A DNA stretch of 64,000 nt from a virus. Of the stretch, positions 6,626 through 13,339 are shown in pieces. The translations under genes were made by a program, and so were the position numbers. How positions within the stretch are numbered: position 1 is the stretch's first letter; the number at the start of each line of letters is the position of its first letter. The notes beneath the pieces were generated by a model. It did no database searches. It saw nothing but the letters and a program-made list of their open reading frames with translations, and was not told the DNA's origin. The stretch is taken from positions 1 to 64,000 of IMG/VR virus record IMGVR_UViG_3300035180_002574; one strand, 5' to 3'.

Positions 6626-7219
6626 TGTTATACCTTACTTTCCGAATGCCCTTTGGGGCTTCTATTACCACGAACCATTGGAACCTTTCGGGTTCCAAGA
6701 TACTTCCCATTCCAACCCCGGAAACCGGGAGAAGGTGAGTCGTATCTAACGTATCCAAGCTGCTTGGCACCTTCAATGATGCCCCGCCTTGTCGATCGAT
6801 GGAATGCGTCAACTGCCCGCTTTGTCTTCCCAAGATGCCAGAGAGCGTTGTCGCCCTCCCAAGTTTCAAGTCTCTTGTCGATCGATGGAGCCTTGCCGCC
6901 AACGTTGCGCCGCGTCATTCGCTCACCGTCGCATTCCCGCGCCGCATTGTAGATCGATGGAATCCATCGACTTGCATCGCGCCGCGCGCCTTCACGCTCG
7001 CTTTGCTCCCTTCGCCCGCATTGTCGATCGATGGACATTCATCGTCAACGGAATCGGGAATCGAGCGAACCGTCAACCAGCGTTCACAACGCGCACCGCT
7101 TGCGTTTCCGCTACACCGTGTCGCGTCGCTTGCTGCGATTGTGTCTCATATTGTCGATCGATGGTAACCCGGCGCCCGTTGCATGTAAGGTATCGCGCGC
7201 GCGCAAAAGGATTACCCTC
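6626..7219 (-). other. Long untranslated leader with motif array
   Basis: About 600 bases without a credible gene on either strand, between the promoter pair and ATG 6625. It contains five copies of the 14-bp motif. The apparent ORFs here repeatedly read SIDR or VDRW through the motif, which marks them as artefacts. Confidence 0.7.
6789..7164 (-). repeat. Array of five 14-bp motifs
   Basis: Copies start at 6789, 6875, 6947 (one base changed), 7021 and 7151, all in the same orientation, separated by about 60-115 bases of unrelated sequence. Spacers are not of uniform length and there is no cas gene, so it is not a CRISPR array. It is transcribed as part of the leader from the promoters at 7220 and 7288. 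Confidence 0.9.
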
Positions 7220-7239
7220 TATTAGCACGTCCCGCGCCA
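7220..7239 (-). promoter_or_regulatory. Sigma-54-like promoter
   Basis: Minus strand TGGCGCGGGACGTGCTAATA: -24 box TGGCGCG, four bases, -12 box GTGCT, then AATA. The spacing equals the RpoN consensus TGGCACG-N4-TTGCW. It points into the motif-bearing leader of gene 6215-6625. A tandem partner lies 68 bases upstream. Confidence 0.7.
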
Positions 7240-7287
7240 CGCCACATTACAATCTCACTGGAATCATAAACCTGGTATGTTGTTCGC

Positions 7288-7307
7288 TATTAGCACGTTC
7301 CGTGCCA
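7288..7307 (-). promoter_or_regulatory. Sigma-54-like promoter
   Basis: Minus strand TGGCACGGAACGTGCTAATA has the complete -24 box TGGCACG, N4 and GTGCT. It is the upstream member of the tandem pair that drives the 6215-6625 unit. Confidence 0.75.
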
Positions 7308-7406
7308 AGCACGATTAGCAAAACCCACATGCACCTACATCCGGGTAGAAAAATACAATATCCCTATAAAAACCCATAGGGGAGGGAAATGGGTAAATGC
7401 GTCCGG

Positions 7407-7442
7407 CGCAAAAATCCGCCCCGGAAAGGGGTGGATTTTGCG
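7407..7442 (-). terminator. Strong hairpin, probable terminator
   Basis: CGCAAAA-ATCCGCCCC pairs with GGGGTGGAT-TTTGCG around a GGAAA loop, about 110 bases beyond the stop of gene 7551-7976. It closes the transcription unit before the next promoter pair. A second hairpin is at 7472-7497. There is no long U-run. Confidence 0.65.
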
Positions 7443-7471
7443 TTATCCGTTGGTATGTTTGGGATTGGGTC

Positions 7472-7497
7472 CCCCACCAGCCATCATGGCTGATGGG
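7472..7497. terminator. Second hairpin downstream of gene 7551-7976
   Basis: CCCCACCAGCCA and TGGCTGATGGGG form a nearly perfect palindromic stem with a very short loop. It lies between the gene end and the hairpin at 7407, so the two could act as tandem terminators. Confidence 0.5.
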
Positions 7498-7550
7498 GAA
7501 TGAACCGCGCGTGAATCCAAGCGTCCGAAAACGATTCGGATGCCGCCACC

Positions 7551-7976
7551 CTACGTGGGAAGGGTCCAGATACCGTTGCGCTTCCTAACACCAAGCGTAC
7601 CAGCGATGGTGTCGATGCTTTTCGCCAAGCCGACCGAAGTCTTGTAACCAAAGGATTCGCGCATTGCCGTCACTTGCTCGATGACGTCGAGGCGACTCAT
7701 GGCGCCTTTGGATAGGACTTGACCCACACAGGCGCGAATGGAACCGCCATTGAATGGACGCCCACGAGGGCGACTGGATTCGGTCTCGAACAACTCCACT
7801 TCATCAGAGTTGATCTTTTCGGCAAGCTCATCCAGCTTTGCCTTCTCTTCCTCGCTCAGATTTTCCTGAATCTCCTCGATGCGCTTGTCGATCGACGGGC
7901 GCATGATCGTGTGCCCGTGTCGAAGGAGGGCGAGAACGAGGGAATCGCTGGGATTATCGAGGACGATGACTCGCAC
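7551..7976 (-). CDS. Hypothetical protein, 141 aa, GTG start
   Basis: GTG 7976 is preceded by AAGAGGTGGAGAC; the internal ATG 7904 has no Shine-Dalgarno. The middle is a charged helical segment (EEIQENLSEEEKAKLDELAE) and the C-terminal part (MSRLDVIEQVTAMRESFGYK, then VRKRNGIWTL) resembles a small winged-helix fold, inferred only from pattern. A variant 14-bp motif at 7885-7898 is inside the coding sequence, read as PSIDKR. Last protein gene of its transcription unit. Confidence 0.65.
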   Translation of the reverse strand: MRVIVLDNPSDSLVLALLRHGHTIMRPSIDKRIEEIQENLSEEEKAKLDELAEKINSDEVELFETESSRPRGRPFNGGSIRACVGQVLSKGAMSRLDVIEQVTAMRESFGYKTSVGLAKSIDTIAGTLGVRKRNGIWTLPT

Positions 7977-8037
7977 GTCTCCACCTCTTTACCTTGCTGG
8001 CAGAGTGACCAATCACGAGAACTCTCATGCGCATTAG

Positions 8038-8110
8038 TTCGTCTAATGGGAATCGAACCCATATTTCCGATTGTGATGTCGGCGTCCTTCCGCAAGGCTC
8101 TCTTAGACGA
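8038..8110 (-). tRNA. tRNA-like gene, isotype uncertain
   Basis: The acceptor stem TCGTCTA/TAGACGA and the T-arm ATGGG-TTCGATT-CCCAT are perfect. The anticodon arm is one base short: CCGA/TCGG around CATCACAA, or a five-pair stem with a C-A mismatch around a six-base loop. CAC (Val) is the most plausible anticodon. The D-arm pairs poorly. The acceptor 5' strand is tandemly duplicated just upstream. No CCA is encoded. Confidence 0.65.
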
Positions 8111-8140
8111 TAGACGAAACTCAGATATTCCGAACTTGTA

Positions 8141-8485
8141 TCAGACGGAGATCTTCTCCGTCTTTCGCCACTTTTCGAGCGCGTTCTTGGTGGCGCGCAC
8201 CGTCGCGGTCGAACCATGACCACGCCGGGTGACGAATCCCCCGCGAGCCAGCTTGGTGCAGGCGCTCGACACGTCGGATTCACTGTAGGCGTTCTTGAAC
8301 CGACCGTTCAAGTGATCGGTGAGATCCTGCGTGCTCACACCCTCGGCTCCGAATCGGAGAACGGCGAGCAGGGTCAGCTCGCATCGCTTCTTGAGCCCCA
8401 GGCTCACCTCGATGCGGTCACCCCTGCGAACCAGCTTGGAATCATGGCGATTGAACGTGACGCTCTTGCGGAAACGGATGCTCAT
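8141..8485 (-). CDS. Probable winged-helix DNA-binding protein, 114 aa
   Basis: ATG 8485 (MSIRFRKSVTFNRHD) is used because GAAGG lies before it; the longer frame to 8560 begins only 3 bases from a 14-bp motif and would translate a hairpin. The segment CELTLLAVLRFGAEGVSTQD through KLARGGFVTRRGHGSTATVR has the helix-turn-helix plus wing pattern of small transcription regulators, inferred from sequence pattern. It may regulate its own unit, but there is no direct evidence. Confidence 0.65.
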   Translation of the reverse strand: MSIRFRKSVTFNRHDSKLVRRGDRIEVSLGLKKRCELTLLAVLRFGAEGVSTQDLTDHLNGRFKNAYSESDVSSACTKLARGGFVTRRGHGSTATVRATKNALEKWRKTEKISV

Positions 8486-8503
8486 GCGGAACCTTCGCTT
8501 TCC

Positions 8504-8522
8504 GACCCCACAACATGGGGTC
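8504..8522 (-). promoter_or_regulatory. Leader hairpin before gene 8141-8485
   Basis: GACCCCA-CAACA-TGGGGTC lies between the 14-bp motif (8563-8576) and ATG 8485, with a further GGGGTC copy beside it. It could act as an attenuator or RNA-stability element. Confidence 0.45.
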
Positions 8523-8562
8523 AAGGGGTCATTCCAGAACTCTTCGATTGCTTGCCTCATGC

Positions 8563-8576
8563 TTGTCGATCGATGG
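8563..8576 (-). repeat. 14-bp start-associated motif
   Basis: Perfect copy in the leader of the winged-helix gene, upstream of the hairpin at 8504-8522. Confidence 0.9.
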
Positions 8577-8638
8577 AACCGAGGACCGGGCTCGATTGCC
8601 CGGTCCCCAATCCCAATCAGATCACGGAACGAACATGT

Positions 8639-8845
8639 TCAGGGCTTACCCGCCCATGCAAGAATGGCGGATAGCGTATCCATGCTCACCTGCACAGATT
8701 GACCATTCTGCTCGATGCGGAGAACCTTTGCGTTCTTCTGAGTCGAAAGGGGATGAGGATTGCTCATCACCACTTCGACCATCGGAGTGTCCTCGTTCCC
8801 GCCCGTGAACAAACACTGCTCGCCCAGCGGCTTGAAAACCTGCAT
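8639..8845 (-). CDS. Hypothetical protein, 68 aa
   Basis: ATG 8845 opens MQVFKPLGEQCLFTGGNEDT behind a GGAG site. It is a small beta-rich protein with a helical end (SMDTLSAILAWAGKP). The overlapping frame 8646-8918 reads through a motif copy and is judged a shadow. No domain is recognised. Confidence 0.6.
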   Translation of the reverse strand: MQVFKPLGEQCLFTGGNEDTPMVEVVMSNPHPLSTQKNAKVLRIEQNGQSVQVSMDTLSAILAWAGKP

Positions 8846-8891
8846 TGTCAGACTCCGAGTTTGAAGGTTGTAAACGTGGATAGGGGCGATG

Positions 8892-8902
8892 TTGATCGAT
8901 GG
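8892..8902 (-). repeat. Shortened copy of the 14-bp motif
   Basis: TTGATCGATGG on the plus strand, lacking three bases of the motif, 47 bases upstream of ATG 8845. Confidence 0.7.
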
Positions 8903-8933
8903 GAACCTTGACGATCACTTACTCGATTCTTGG

Positions 8934-9119
8934 TCAATCACCATCCGCATCCATGGATGCTTCGATGGCATCACGCTCGGCGGCGTGCCGATCGCCCTTG
9001 CGCTCCTTGTGCGGACCACCAGACTTGCATCTGCGGAGATCTTCGTAGGTATCGAAGCTGCGCCCCTTGATCTCTTTCACCTTGGAATTACCGCCGATCT
9101 TTTTGAACGACTTACCCAT
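8934..9119 (-). CDS. Small basic protein, 61 aa
   Basis: ATG 9119 follows GAGGAACGAGGG. The product MGKSFKKIGGNSKVKEIKGR is lysine and arginine rich, with a short acidic tail (EASMDADGD). Its composition suggests binding to nucleic acid. It is one of a run of small genes in the unit fed by the promoters at 10462 and 10620. Confidence 0.6.
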   Translation of the reverse strand: MGKSFKKIGGNSKVKEIKGRSFDTYEDLRRCKSGGPHKERKGDRHAAERDAIEASMDADGD

Positions 9120-9155
9120 GACCCTCGTTCCTCCGCTTGTCGATTCGCAACTCTT

Positions 9156-9386
9156 CTACCCATTCGTAACGATGTGCCTCGTCATTCCAGACGACAAGGA
9201 GACGGGAACCCAGGTTCCCTTGACGGGCTTGCGCAGGTTGGCGAACATGGGCGGAAGGGGCTTGAGAATCGCAAACCCTCGGCAATAGGCGTGCTGCGAG
9301 TGCGGAGCCGCATTGGACTTCTGTCCGCACTTGGAACACACGCACGGTTCCACCTTGACGCCCGCCGACTTCTTGCTCTTCGCCAT
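9156..9386 (-). CDS. Small zinc-ribbon-like protein, 76 aa
   Basis: ATG 9386 follows AAGAGG, which abuts a motif copy (9397-9410). The product MAKSKKSAGVKVEPCVCSKC then GQKSNAAPHSQHAYCRG has CVCSKCG followed by a His and a further Cys, a plausible one-zinc finger. The C-terminal half is hydrophobic to neutral (PLPPMFANLRKPVKGTW). It is not obviously related to the larger CxxC family in region B. Confidence 0.65.
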   Translation of the reverse strand: MAKSKKSAGVKVEPCVCSKCGQKSNAAPHSQHAYCRGFAILKPLPPMFANLRKPVKGTWVPVSLSSGMTRHIVTNG

Positions 9387-9396
9387 CTTGAACCTC

Positions 9397-9410
9397 TTGT
9401 CGATTGATGG
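9397..9410 (-). repeat. 14-bp start-associated motif (one change)
   Basis: TTGTCGATTGATGG on the plus strand, directly followed on the transcribed strand by AGAGG and, 6 bases later, ATG 9386. Confidence 0.9.
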
Positions 9411-9515
9411 ATCACGCTTGGCGCGATGATTACCATTATAACTGTCGAACCACACCTTTCCATACCAAAACCTTTTCGGTATGGAATATGAGTTATGAGT
9501 TTCGTTCGCGGGCGT

Positions 9516-10148
9516 TCAGCCGCGCGAAAACTTGGCGGCGTCTTGCTTGACCTTGACTCCGAACCCCAAGCCACCACTGGTGCCAACCTTGACGGTCTTG
9601 TGGACCGCCATGCGGGGAGCCCGCAGAAGTCGCTTCATGGACTCATCGCGTGAGACGATTCGCACGGGATTCAGCTTCTCGGGACAGAGAAGCCAAGTGA
9701 TGCTTCCGTGCCAATTGGGCGCGCCGTCAACGAGCTGACGGTCGACCCACCGCTCCGCATCTTGGGGCATGTCGAAGTCGGCAATCAACTCTTTCATGTC
9801 ACCAGAATCGGTGACATGAAACTGGACTCTGCCCAGCTCGTCGAGAATCTGAGCAACGTATGCTTTGGGCTCCTTCTCTTCCTTGGGGAGAAGGAATCGC
9901 TCAGCCTTAGATTGATCCTGAAGCATGATATGAGACCAGACCGCAGACTGAATCTCAGTCAAGGCAGGAGTCGGCATCAGAGCACCACTGTCCACCATGT
10001 GAACAATGGGCGACGTCAGAGGAGCCAACTCCCCGGTCGTGAGGTAAGCGCGATGCGCTTCGATGAAGCCGATTGCCGACTTCGCGGTGGACAACTTGCG
10101 CAAGAACCCCTTAGGGGTCATCTTGCGTTCTTTCTTGGCTTCCGTCAT
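9516..10148 (-). CDS. Hypothetical protein, 210 aa
   Basis: ATG 10148 follows GGTGGAG. First gene after the promoter pair at 10462 and 10620. The product starts MTEAKKERKMTPKGFLRKLS, has a helical first half, a central beta-rich part (GRVQFHVTDSGDMKEL, NWHGSITWLLCPEKLN) and a basic, glycine-containing tail (VGTSGGLGFGVKVKQDAA) similar in style to the tail of gene 6215-6625. No family is recognised. Confidence 0.7.
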   Translation of the reverse strand: MTEAKKERKMTPKGFLRKLSTAKSAIGFIEAHRAYLTTGELAPLTSPIVHMVDSGALMPTPALTEIQSAVWSHIMLQDQSKAERFLLPKEEKEPKAYVAQILDELGRVQFHVTDSGDMKELIADFDMPQDAERWVDRQLVDGAPNWHGSITWLLCPEKLNPVRIVSRDESMKRLLRAPRMAVHKTVKVGTSGGLGFGVKVKQDAAKFSRG

Positions 10149-10162
10149 AGCTTCGCTCCACC

Positions 10163-10344
10163 TTGCCGATCGATGGAATGCCGTCAAACCATTCGACGGC
10201 GCATCCCGTTTCGCTTTCCTGCTTTCGGTGCGCATTGTCGATCGATGGAACCACACCGCGTCTCACAATGTCGCACAATGAATCACGCCCCGTCGTTTCG
10301 CGTTTTCGCTCGGGGCATTCTCGCCACCGCTTGTCGATCGATGG
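10163..10344 (-). repeat. Array of three 14-bp motifs
   Basis: Copies at 10163 (TTGCCGATCGATGG), 10235 and 10331, same orientation, in the leader between the promoters and gene 9516-10148. The copy nearest the gene is 14 bases from its ATG. Confidence 0.9.
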
Positions 10345-10346
10345 AA

Positions 10347-10421
10347 GGCATCGCCGCTTGTAAGGCATCGCCGCTTGTAAGGCATCGCCGCTTGTAAGGC
10401 ATCGCCGCTTGTAAGGCATCC
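10347..10421. repeat. 17-bp tandem repeat, four copies
   Basis: GGCATCGCCGCTTGTAA occurs four times head to tail, followed by a partial unit. It lies in the untranslated leader directly upstream of the motif array. Confidence 0.95.
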
Positions 10422-10461
10422 TACATTATCCTACCTTGGTATCTATAAACTTGCGGATCTC

Positions 10462-10481
10462 TATTAGCAAACTTGGTGCCA
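10462..10481 (-). promoter_or_regulatory. Sigma-54-like promoter
   Basis: Minus strand TGGCACCAAGTTTGCTAATA: TGGCAC at -24, TTGCT at -12, consensus spacing. Downstream member of the pair serving the unit from 10148 to 7551. Confidence 0.75.
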
Positions 10482-10531
10482 ACTTCCCCTGCGCTCAATA
10501 TCCTACATTGTGTGTGAATGTAATAAAATGG

Positions 10532-10569
10532 ATGACTTGTCATCCCAAGCATGACTTGTCATCCCAAGT
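10532..10569. repeat. 19-bp tandem repeat, two copies
   Basis: ATGACTTGTCATCCCAAG plus one base, twice in succession, each containing the palindrome ATGAC-TT-GTCAT. It lies between the two promoters at 10462 and 10620, a position suitable for an activator site of the downstream promoter. Confidence 0.85.
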
Positions 10570-10619
10570 GAGATATGTCGGGGCGAGTAATCAAAGGTGG
10601 AAGGTGATCCGCGGAGCGT

Positions 10620-10639
10620 TATTAGCAAACGCCGTGCCA
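10620..10639 (-). promoter_or_regulatory. Sigma-54-like promoter, perfect consensus
   Basis: Minus strand TGGCACGGCGTTTGCTAATA matches TGGCACG-N4-TTGCT exactly. Best of the seven elements. Confidence 0.85.
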
Positions 10640-10744
10640 CCTACCTGCACACATAAAAACGCAGGGTGTCGTACCTTTCCTTACTTTTAGGGTCTTTCTT
10701 ACCTTTCCCTTCCCTTCCGCCCCGCTTGCACTTGCCCAAGACAT

Positions 10745-10789
10745 AGCCTCGGCGGCTCCTAGATCATTGCTAGCGAAACCGCCGAGGCT
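10745..10789 (-). terminator. Strong hairpin, probable terminator
   Basis: AGCCTCGGCGG and CCGCCGAGGCT form an 11-bp perfect stem about 180 bases after the end of gene 10972-11292. It separates that unit from the promoter at 10620. A smaller hairpin (TGCGGG/CCCGCA) is near 10886. The stretch 10790-10971 holds no gene that I can see. Confidence 0.65.
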
Positions 10790-10952
10790 CCCACGCCTTT
10801 CTCAGTCACATAATATATATGTTCCCCTCCGCGCCCACGTGCCAATCGGGAGCAAAAGAGAGGCGACCGCTAGGGCGTCCTTTGCGGGCATCACCCGCAC
10901 GTCAATACGGTGGATCTTGCATTATTGCCCCGCAATATCTAGGTGAGGTTAC

Positions 10953-10966
10953 TTGTCGATCGATGG
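10953..10966 (-). repeat. 14-bp motif downstream of gene 10972
   Basis: Perfect copy 5 bases after a stop codon and not followed by a gene, so the motif is not strictly tied to start codons. Confidence 0.9.
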
Positions 10967-10971
10967 GATGG

Positions 10972-11292
10972 CTAGTTGAGCTTGCTGCCCAGGAAGGGGA
11001 CGGGATCCGACGACGGATGCGCCTGCGCCGTGGAGACGAGCTTGTAGACGCGCACGGCGTCGGCGACGCACTCACCCTTGATGATCTTGATCTCGACTTC
11101 GTTCCTGGCGTTGCTGATGGCGGCGCTGTAGGCGGCGCGGATGTTCGGGGGCAACTGCGGCTCGAACTTGTCGAAGACGCTGGCGACAAGTTCGAGACGC
11201 CGCTCCTCGAACGCGTTCATGAGCGGACGCAACTCGGAGCCCGCCTGTTGGCACGCTTCGTAGATTTCCTTGAGAACCTTGGAGACGTTCAT
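10972..11292 (-). CDS. Hypothetical helical protein, 106 aa
   Basis: ATG 11292 (MNVSKVLKEIYEACQQAG) has GGAGG at proper spacing; ATG 11298 would be too close. The product is helical (FEERRLELVASVFDKFEPQL; ARNEVEIKIIKGECVADAVR) and ends VPFLGSKLN. No family is recognised. It is the last gene of the unit that starts at the promoter 12398. Confidence 0.65.
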   Translation of the reverse strand: MNVSKVLKEIYEACQQAGSELRPLMNAFEERRLELVASVFDKFEPQLPPNIRAAYSAAISNARNEVEIKIIKGECVADAVRVYKLVSTAQAHPSSDPVPFLGSKLN

Positions 11293-11312
11293 GTTCATAC
11301 CTCCGAACTTCT

Positions 11313-11326
11313 GTGTCGATCGCTGG
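11313..11326 (-). repeat. Variant 14-bp motif
   Basis: GTGTCGATCGCTGG on the plus strand, in the leader of gene 10972-11292, 21 bases before its ATG. Confidence 0.75.
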
Positions 11327-11332
11327 TAACTT

Positions 11333-11575
11333 CTAGAGGAGAACGGTCTCCTGGTTGGGGTGCGCGGGACTGGATGAATAGACCTTATCCAGACGATAGC
11401 CGTGCGCCTCGCACCACTTCTCGATAGACTGGAACGTGACCACGTAACCATGGAAGGGCTCGTCACCCTTGAACAGCAGAACCTCGTGACGCATGAGTTT
11501 GGGCGCGCCTCCCTTGGGCGCCGCCATAAACTCGGTTTCGGCGTCGAAGATGGAACGGAACGTGATTTCGACCAT
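11333..11575 (-). CDS. Hypothetical protein, 80 aa
   Basis: ATG 11575 (MVEITFRSIFDAETEFMAAP) follows AAGAGG with 8-base spacing. The product is beta-rich, then helical (FQSIEKWCEAHGYRLDKVYS), and ends ETVLL. The W-C-x-x-x-G-Y-x-L-x-x-V-Y pattern hints at a small alpha/beta fold; no family is recognised. Confidence 0.65.
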   Translation of the reverse strand: MVEITFRSIFDAETEFMAAPKGGAPKLMRHEVLLFKGDEPFHGYVVTFQSIEKWCEAHGYRLDKVYSSSPAHPNQETVLL

Positions 11576-11612
11576 TGATGACACCTCTTACAACACCCCA
11601 CTATCTCATGCG

Positions 11613-11873
11613 CTAGACGTCCTTGAGAGGCGCTTGATACTGGTCCTTGTTCCACTTGCGCAGGGACGCGTCTTCGATGGCTTCCTTCGACTCCTCGATG
11701 CCTGCGCCGGTGCGGTCGCGAAACTCCTTGATGCGCTGGATCTTGTTCTCGTAGACGGGAAACCTGCTACCCTTGGCGCAGGCATCGCGCGGCGGGGGAC
11801 CGAGCTTGTCGTCCTTGACCAGCTCGTCTGCGATAGCATCCCATTCGCTCCTGTCGATGAACATCTTGAACAT
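11613..11873 (-). CDS. Protein with EF-Ts/UBA-like helix motif, 86 aa
   Basis: ATG 11873 follows AGAGGTACTA. The C-terminal half reads IKEFRDRTGAGIEESKEAIE, closely matching the TGAG-x-x-x-x-K-x-A-L/I-E signature of the EF-Ts N-terminal UBA-like domain, which contacts EF-Tu, and the related L7/L12 C-terminal helix pair. The N-terminal half (FIDRSEWDAIADELVKDD) is unrecognised. It could target host EF-Tu or a ribosomal stalk factor; that is inference. Second gene of its unit. Confidence 0.6.
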   Translation of the reverse strand: MFKMFIDRSEWDAIADELVKDDKLGPPPRDACAKGSRFPVYENKIQRIKEFRDRTGAGIEESKEAIEDASLRKWNKDQYQAPLKDV

Positions 11874-11890
11874 TAGTACCTCTTACTGTG

Positions 11891-11915
11891 TTGTCGATCG
11901 GTTGTCGATCGATGG
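11891..11915 (-). repeat. Tandem copy of the 14-bp motif
   Basis: Two overlapping copies (the downstream one with a single change) ending about 18 bases upstream of ATG 11873. Confidence 0.9.
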
Positions 11916-11921
11916 AAGACT

Positions 11922-12131
11922 TTAGAAGACCGCCCGCTCCTCCACCTTGTAGGAGGTGATGACGACCTCGACCTTGGCGTCACCCACCACGCTGCCACCC
12001 TTGGCATGGTTCTTGGTCATGGCGAAGTGAGTGGCGGCGCCAATCGAGGCGAAGCCCTTGATGTCACGCCGAGTCAACTTGCCCGTGGCGGTATCGAACG
12101 TGAGGGCGGTAACGACGAACTTGGTGCCCAT
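11922..12131 (-). CDS. Hypothetical protein, 69 aa
   Basis: ATG 12131 (MGTKFVVTALTFDTATGKLT) follows GGAGG. It is a small beta-rich protein (VVGDAKVEVVITSYKVEERA) with a central helix (ASIGAATHFAMTKNHAKGG). First gene after the promoter at 12398. No family is recognised. Confidence 0.65.
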   Translation of the reverse strand: MGTKFVVTALTFDTATGKLTRRDIKGFASIGAATHFAMTKNHAKGGSVVGDAKVEVVITSYKVEERAVF

Positions 12132-12268
12132 GTATGTTACCTCCGACTTGAGGCTTGACTTCAATAGAAGGATGGCAGCTTTCACGCCTTAGCTGCCCTG
12201 TAGCGCCTTTGCGACCCGGACGTTTTCCGTCAGTGCGCTATCAGCATCGCTCACATTCTCGCCTTTCA

Positions 12269-12340
12269 TTGTCGATCGATGGCAGCCGTCGCTTTTTTTG
12301 TTTTCGTTCCCTGCCCTCGCCTTTCATTGTCGATCGATGG
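12269..12340 (-). repeat. Pair of 14-bp motifs
   Basis: Perfect copies at 12269 and 12327, each preceded on the plus strand by CGCCTTTCA, in the leader between promoter 12398 and ATG 12131. Confidence 0.9.
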
Positions 12341-12397
12341 TGGACCGCCGCCGCACGTTCCTTATTATACGCGGCGACGACCACACCACACGCCCTT

Positions 12398-12417
12398 TAT
12401 TAGCAACGCGCGTACCA
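12398..12417 (-). promoter_or_regulatory. Sigma-54-like promoter
   Basis: Minus strand TGGTACGCGCGTTGCTAATA: TGGTACG-N4-TTGCT. Single promoter for the genes 12131 down to 10972. Confidence 0.7.
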
Positions 12418-12526
12418 ACCACAATGTAATCAGGAATATATCGGGGGAAACGTGCCAGATAAGCGTCGGGCGCCCTAAACCACCTTCACTCACCGTGTGG
12501 ACAGATGCTTACATGTAGGATAAACG

Positions 12527-12563
12527 ACGAAAGCCCGCTCGCTTTTCAGCGGCGGGCTTTCGT
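12527..12563. terminator. Strong hairpin, probable terminator
   Basis: ACGAAAGCCCGC pairs perfectly with GCGGGCTTTCGT around a 13-base loop, 10 bases past the stop of gene 12573-13217. It closes the rightmost unit of region A before the promoter at 12398. Confidence 0.75.
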
Positions 12564-12572
12564 CCGTCAGTA

Positions 12573-13217
12573 TCAGTAGGCGTTGCTTGCGTCGTCGAGC
12601 TGGCGCGCCTGCGCCAGCAGCTTGTTCGCGAGCGTCACGTTACCCTCCTTGTCCGCCTTGCTGGCGGCGTCGAGCAGGACGCGCTGCTTCGCCTTCATGT
12701 CGGCGACCAGGCGCCGAGCGGGCGCGGGCATACCGGCAACGTAACCGGCAACCGTGGGCGAGAGACGCGGCGCCTTCCCCTCGCCCGGGTTTGGATCGAG
12801 GGTGAGACGGGCGCGGCGAGTCGCCGCCGCGAGCGCGGTCCCCAGGTCGTCGACCTTGAAGCCGCAGCACTGGAGCAGAAGAATGGTGTCGTGACGCACT
12901 TCGTGCGGATTCTTGAACGTGACGGGCTTCCGCTTCAGGTTGACAGCGGGCGCCCCGGTCACTGGATCGATGGCTTGACGAACGCCAACCATCGACGCGA
13001 GCCTGAGAAACTCCACCGCGTCGTTCGTCTCGTTCAAATCGAGCACCACGCCCACCGTCTCATGCGGAATGACCTTGGCGCTCGCCGCGCCGGCAACGCG
13101 CTCCACCTTGGGAGCCTTGACCGCCTTGACCGTTCGCGACGTATCGTCCAGCTTCGGGTCTTCGACCAAGCTGGAAACGGTGCCAGTCGCATCGGAGAGG
13201 AGAGAGGAAAAGTCCAT
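12573..13217 (-). CDS. Hypothetical protein, 214 aa
   Basis: ATG 13217 follows AAGAGG. The product (MDFSSLLSDATGTVSSLVED) has a low-complexity Ala/Val/Lys stretch, a central alpha/beta segment (HETVGVVLDLNETNDAVEFL) and an alanine-rich basic C-terminal helix region (RRLVADMKAKQRVLLDAASK). It is the only gene in its transcription unit, between two promoters and a strong terminator, which suggests a well-expressed product such as a virion or DNA-associated protein. That is inference. Confidence 0.65.
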   Translation of the reverse strand: MDFSSLLSDATGTVSSLVEDPKLDDTSRTVKAVKAPKVERVAGAASAKVIPHETVGVVLDLNETNDAVEFLRLASMVGVRQAIDPVTGAPAVNLKRKPVTFKNPHEVRHDTILLLQCCGFKVDDLGTALAAATRRARLTLDPNPGEGKAPRLSPTVAGYVAGMPAPARRLVADMKAKQRVLLDAASKADKEGNVTLANKLLAQARQLDDASNAY

Positions 13218-13339
13218 TGAAAACCTCTTAGGGTTTGGGTTCGGGCGGAGCTTGCGCCCCGCGATGAATTCCCTTGCCTTTCGCGCCGTCCGCCAGTAGT
13301 AGGGGCGAGAACTTTGTCTCGCTGCACCTTGGAATCACC

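Noticed and set aside
6789-7164. CRISPR array made of the 14-bp motif
   Set aside because: The repeat is too short, spacers vary from about 60 to 115 bases, copies also occur singly before genes, and no cas gene is present.
6789-7379. Long plus-strand ORFs across 6,789-7,379 and 6,107-6,952
   Set aside because: They repeatedly translate the 14-bp motif (SIDG, VDRW), lack Shine-Dalgarno sites and oppose the consistent minus-strand gene direction.
10972-11655. Long minus-strand frame 10,972-11,655 as one 227-aa protein
   Set aside because: The upstream part overlaps another gene (11333-11575) and a motif; GGAGG before ATG 11292 defines a shorter gene.
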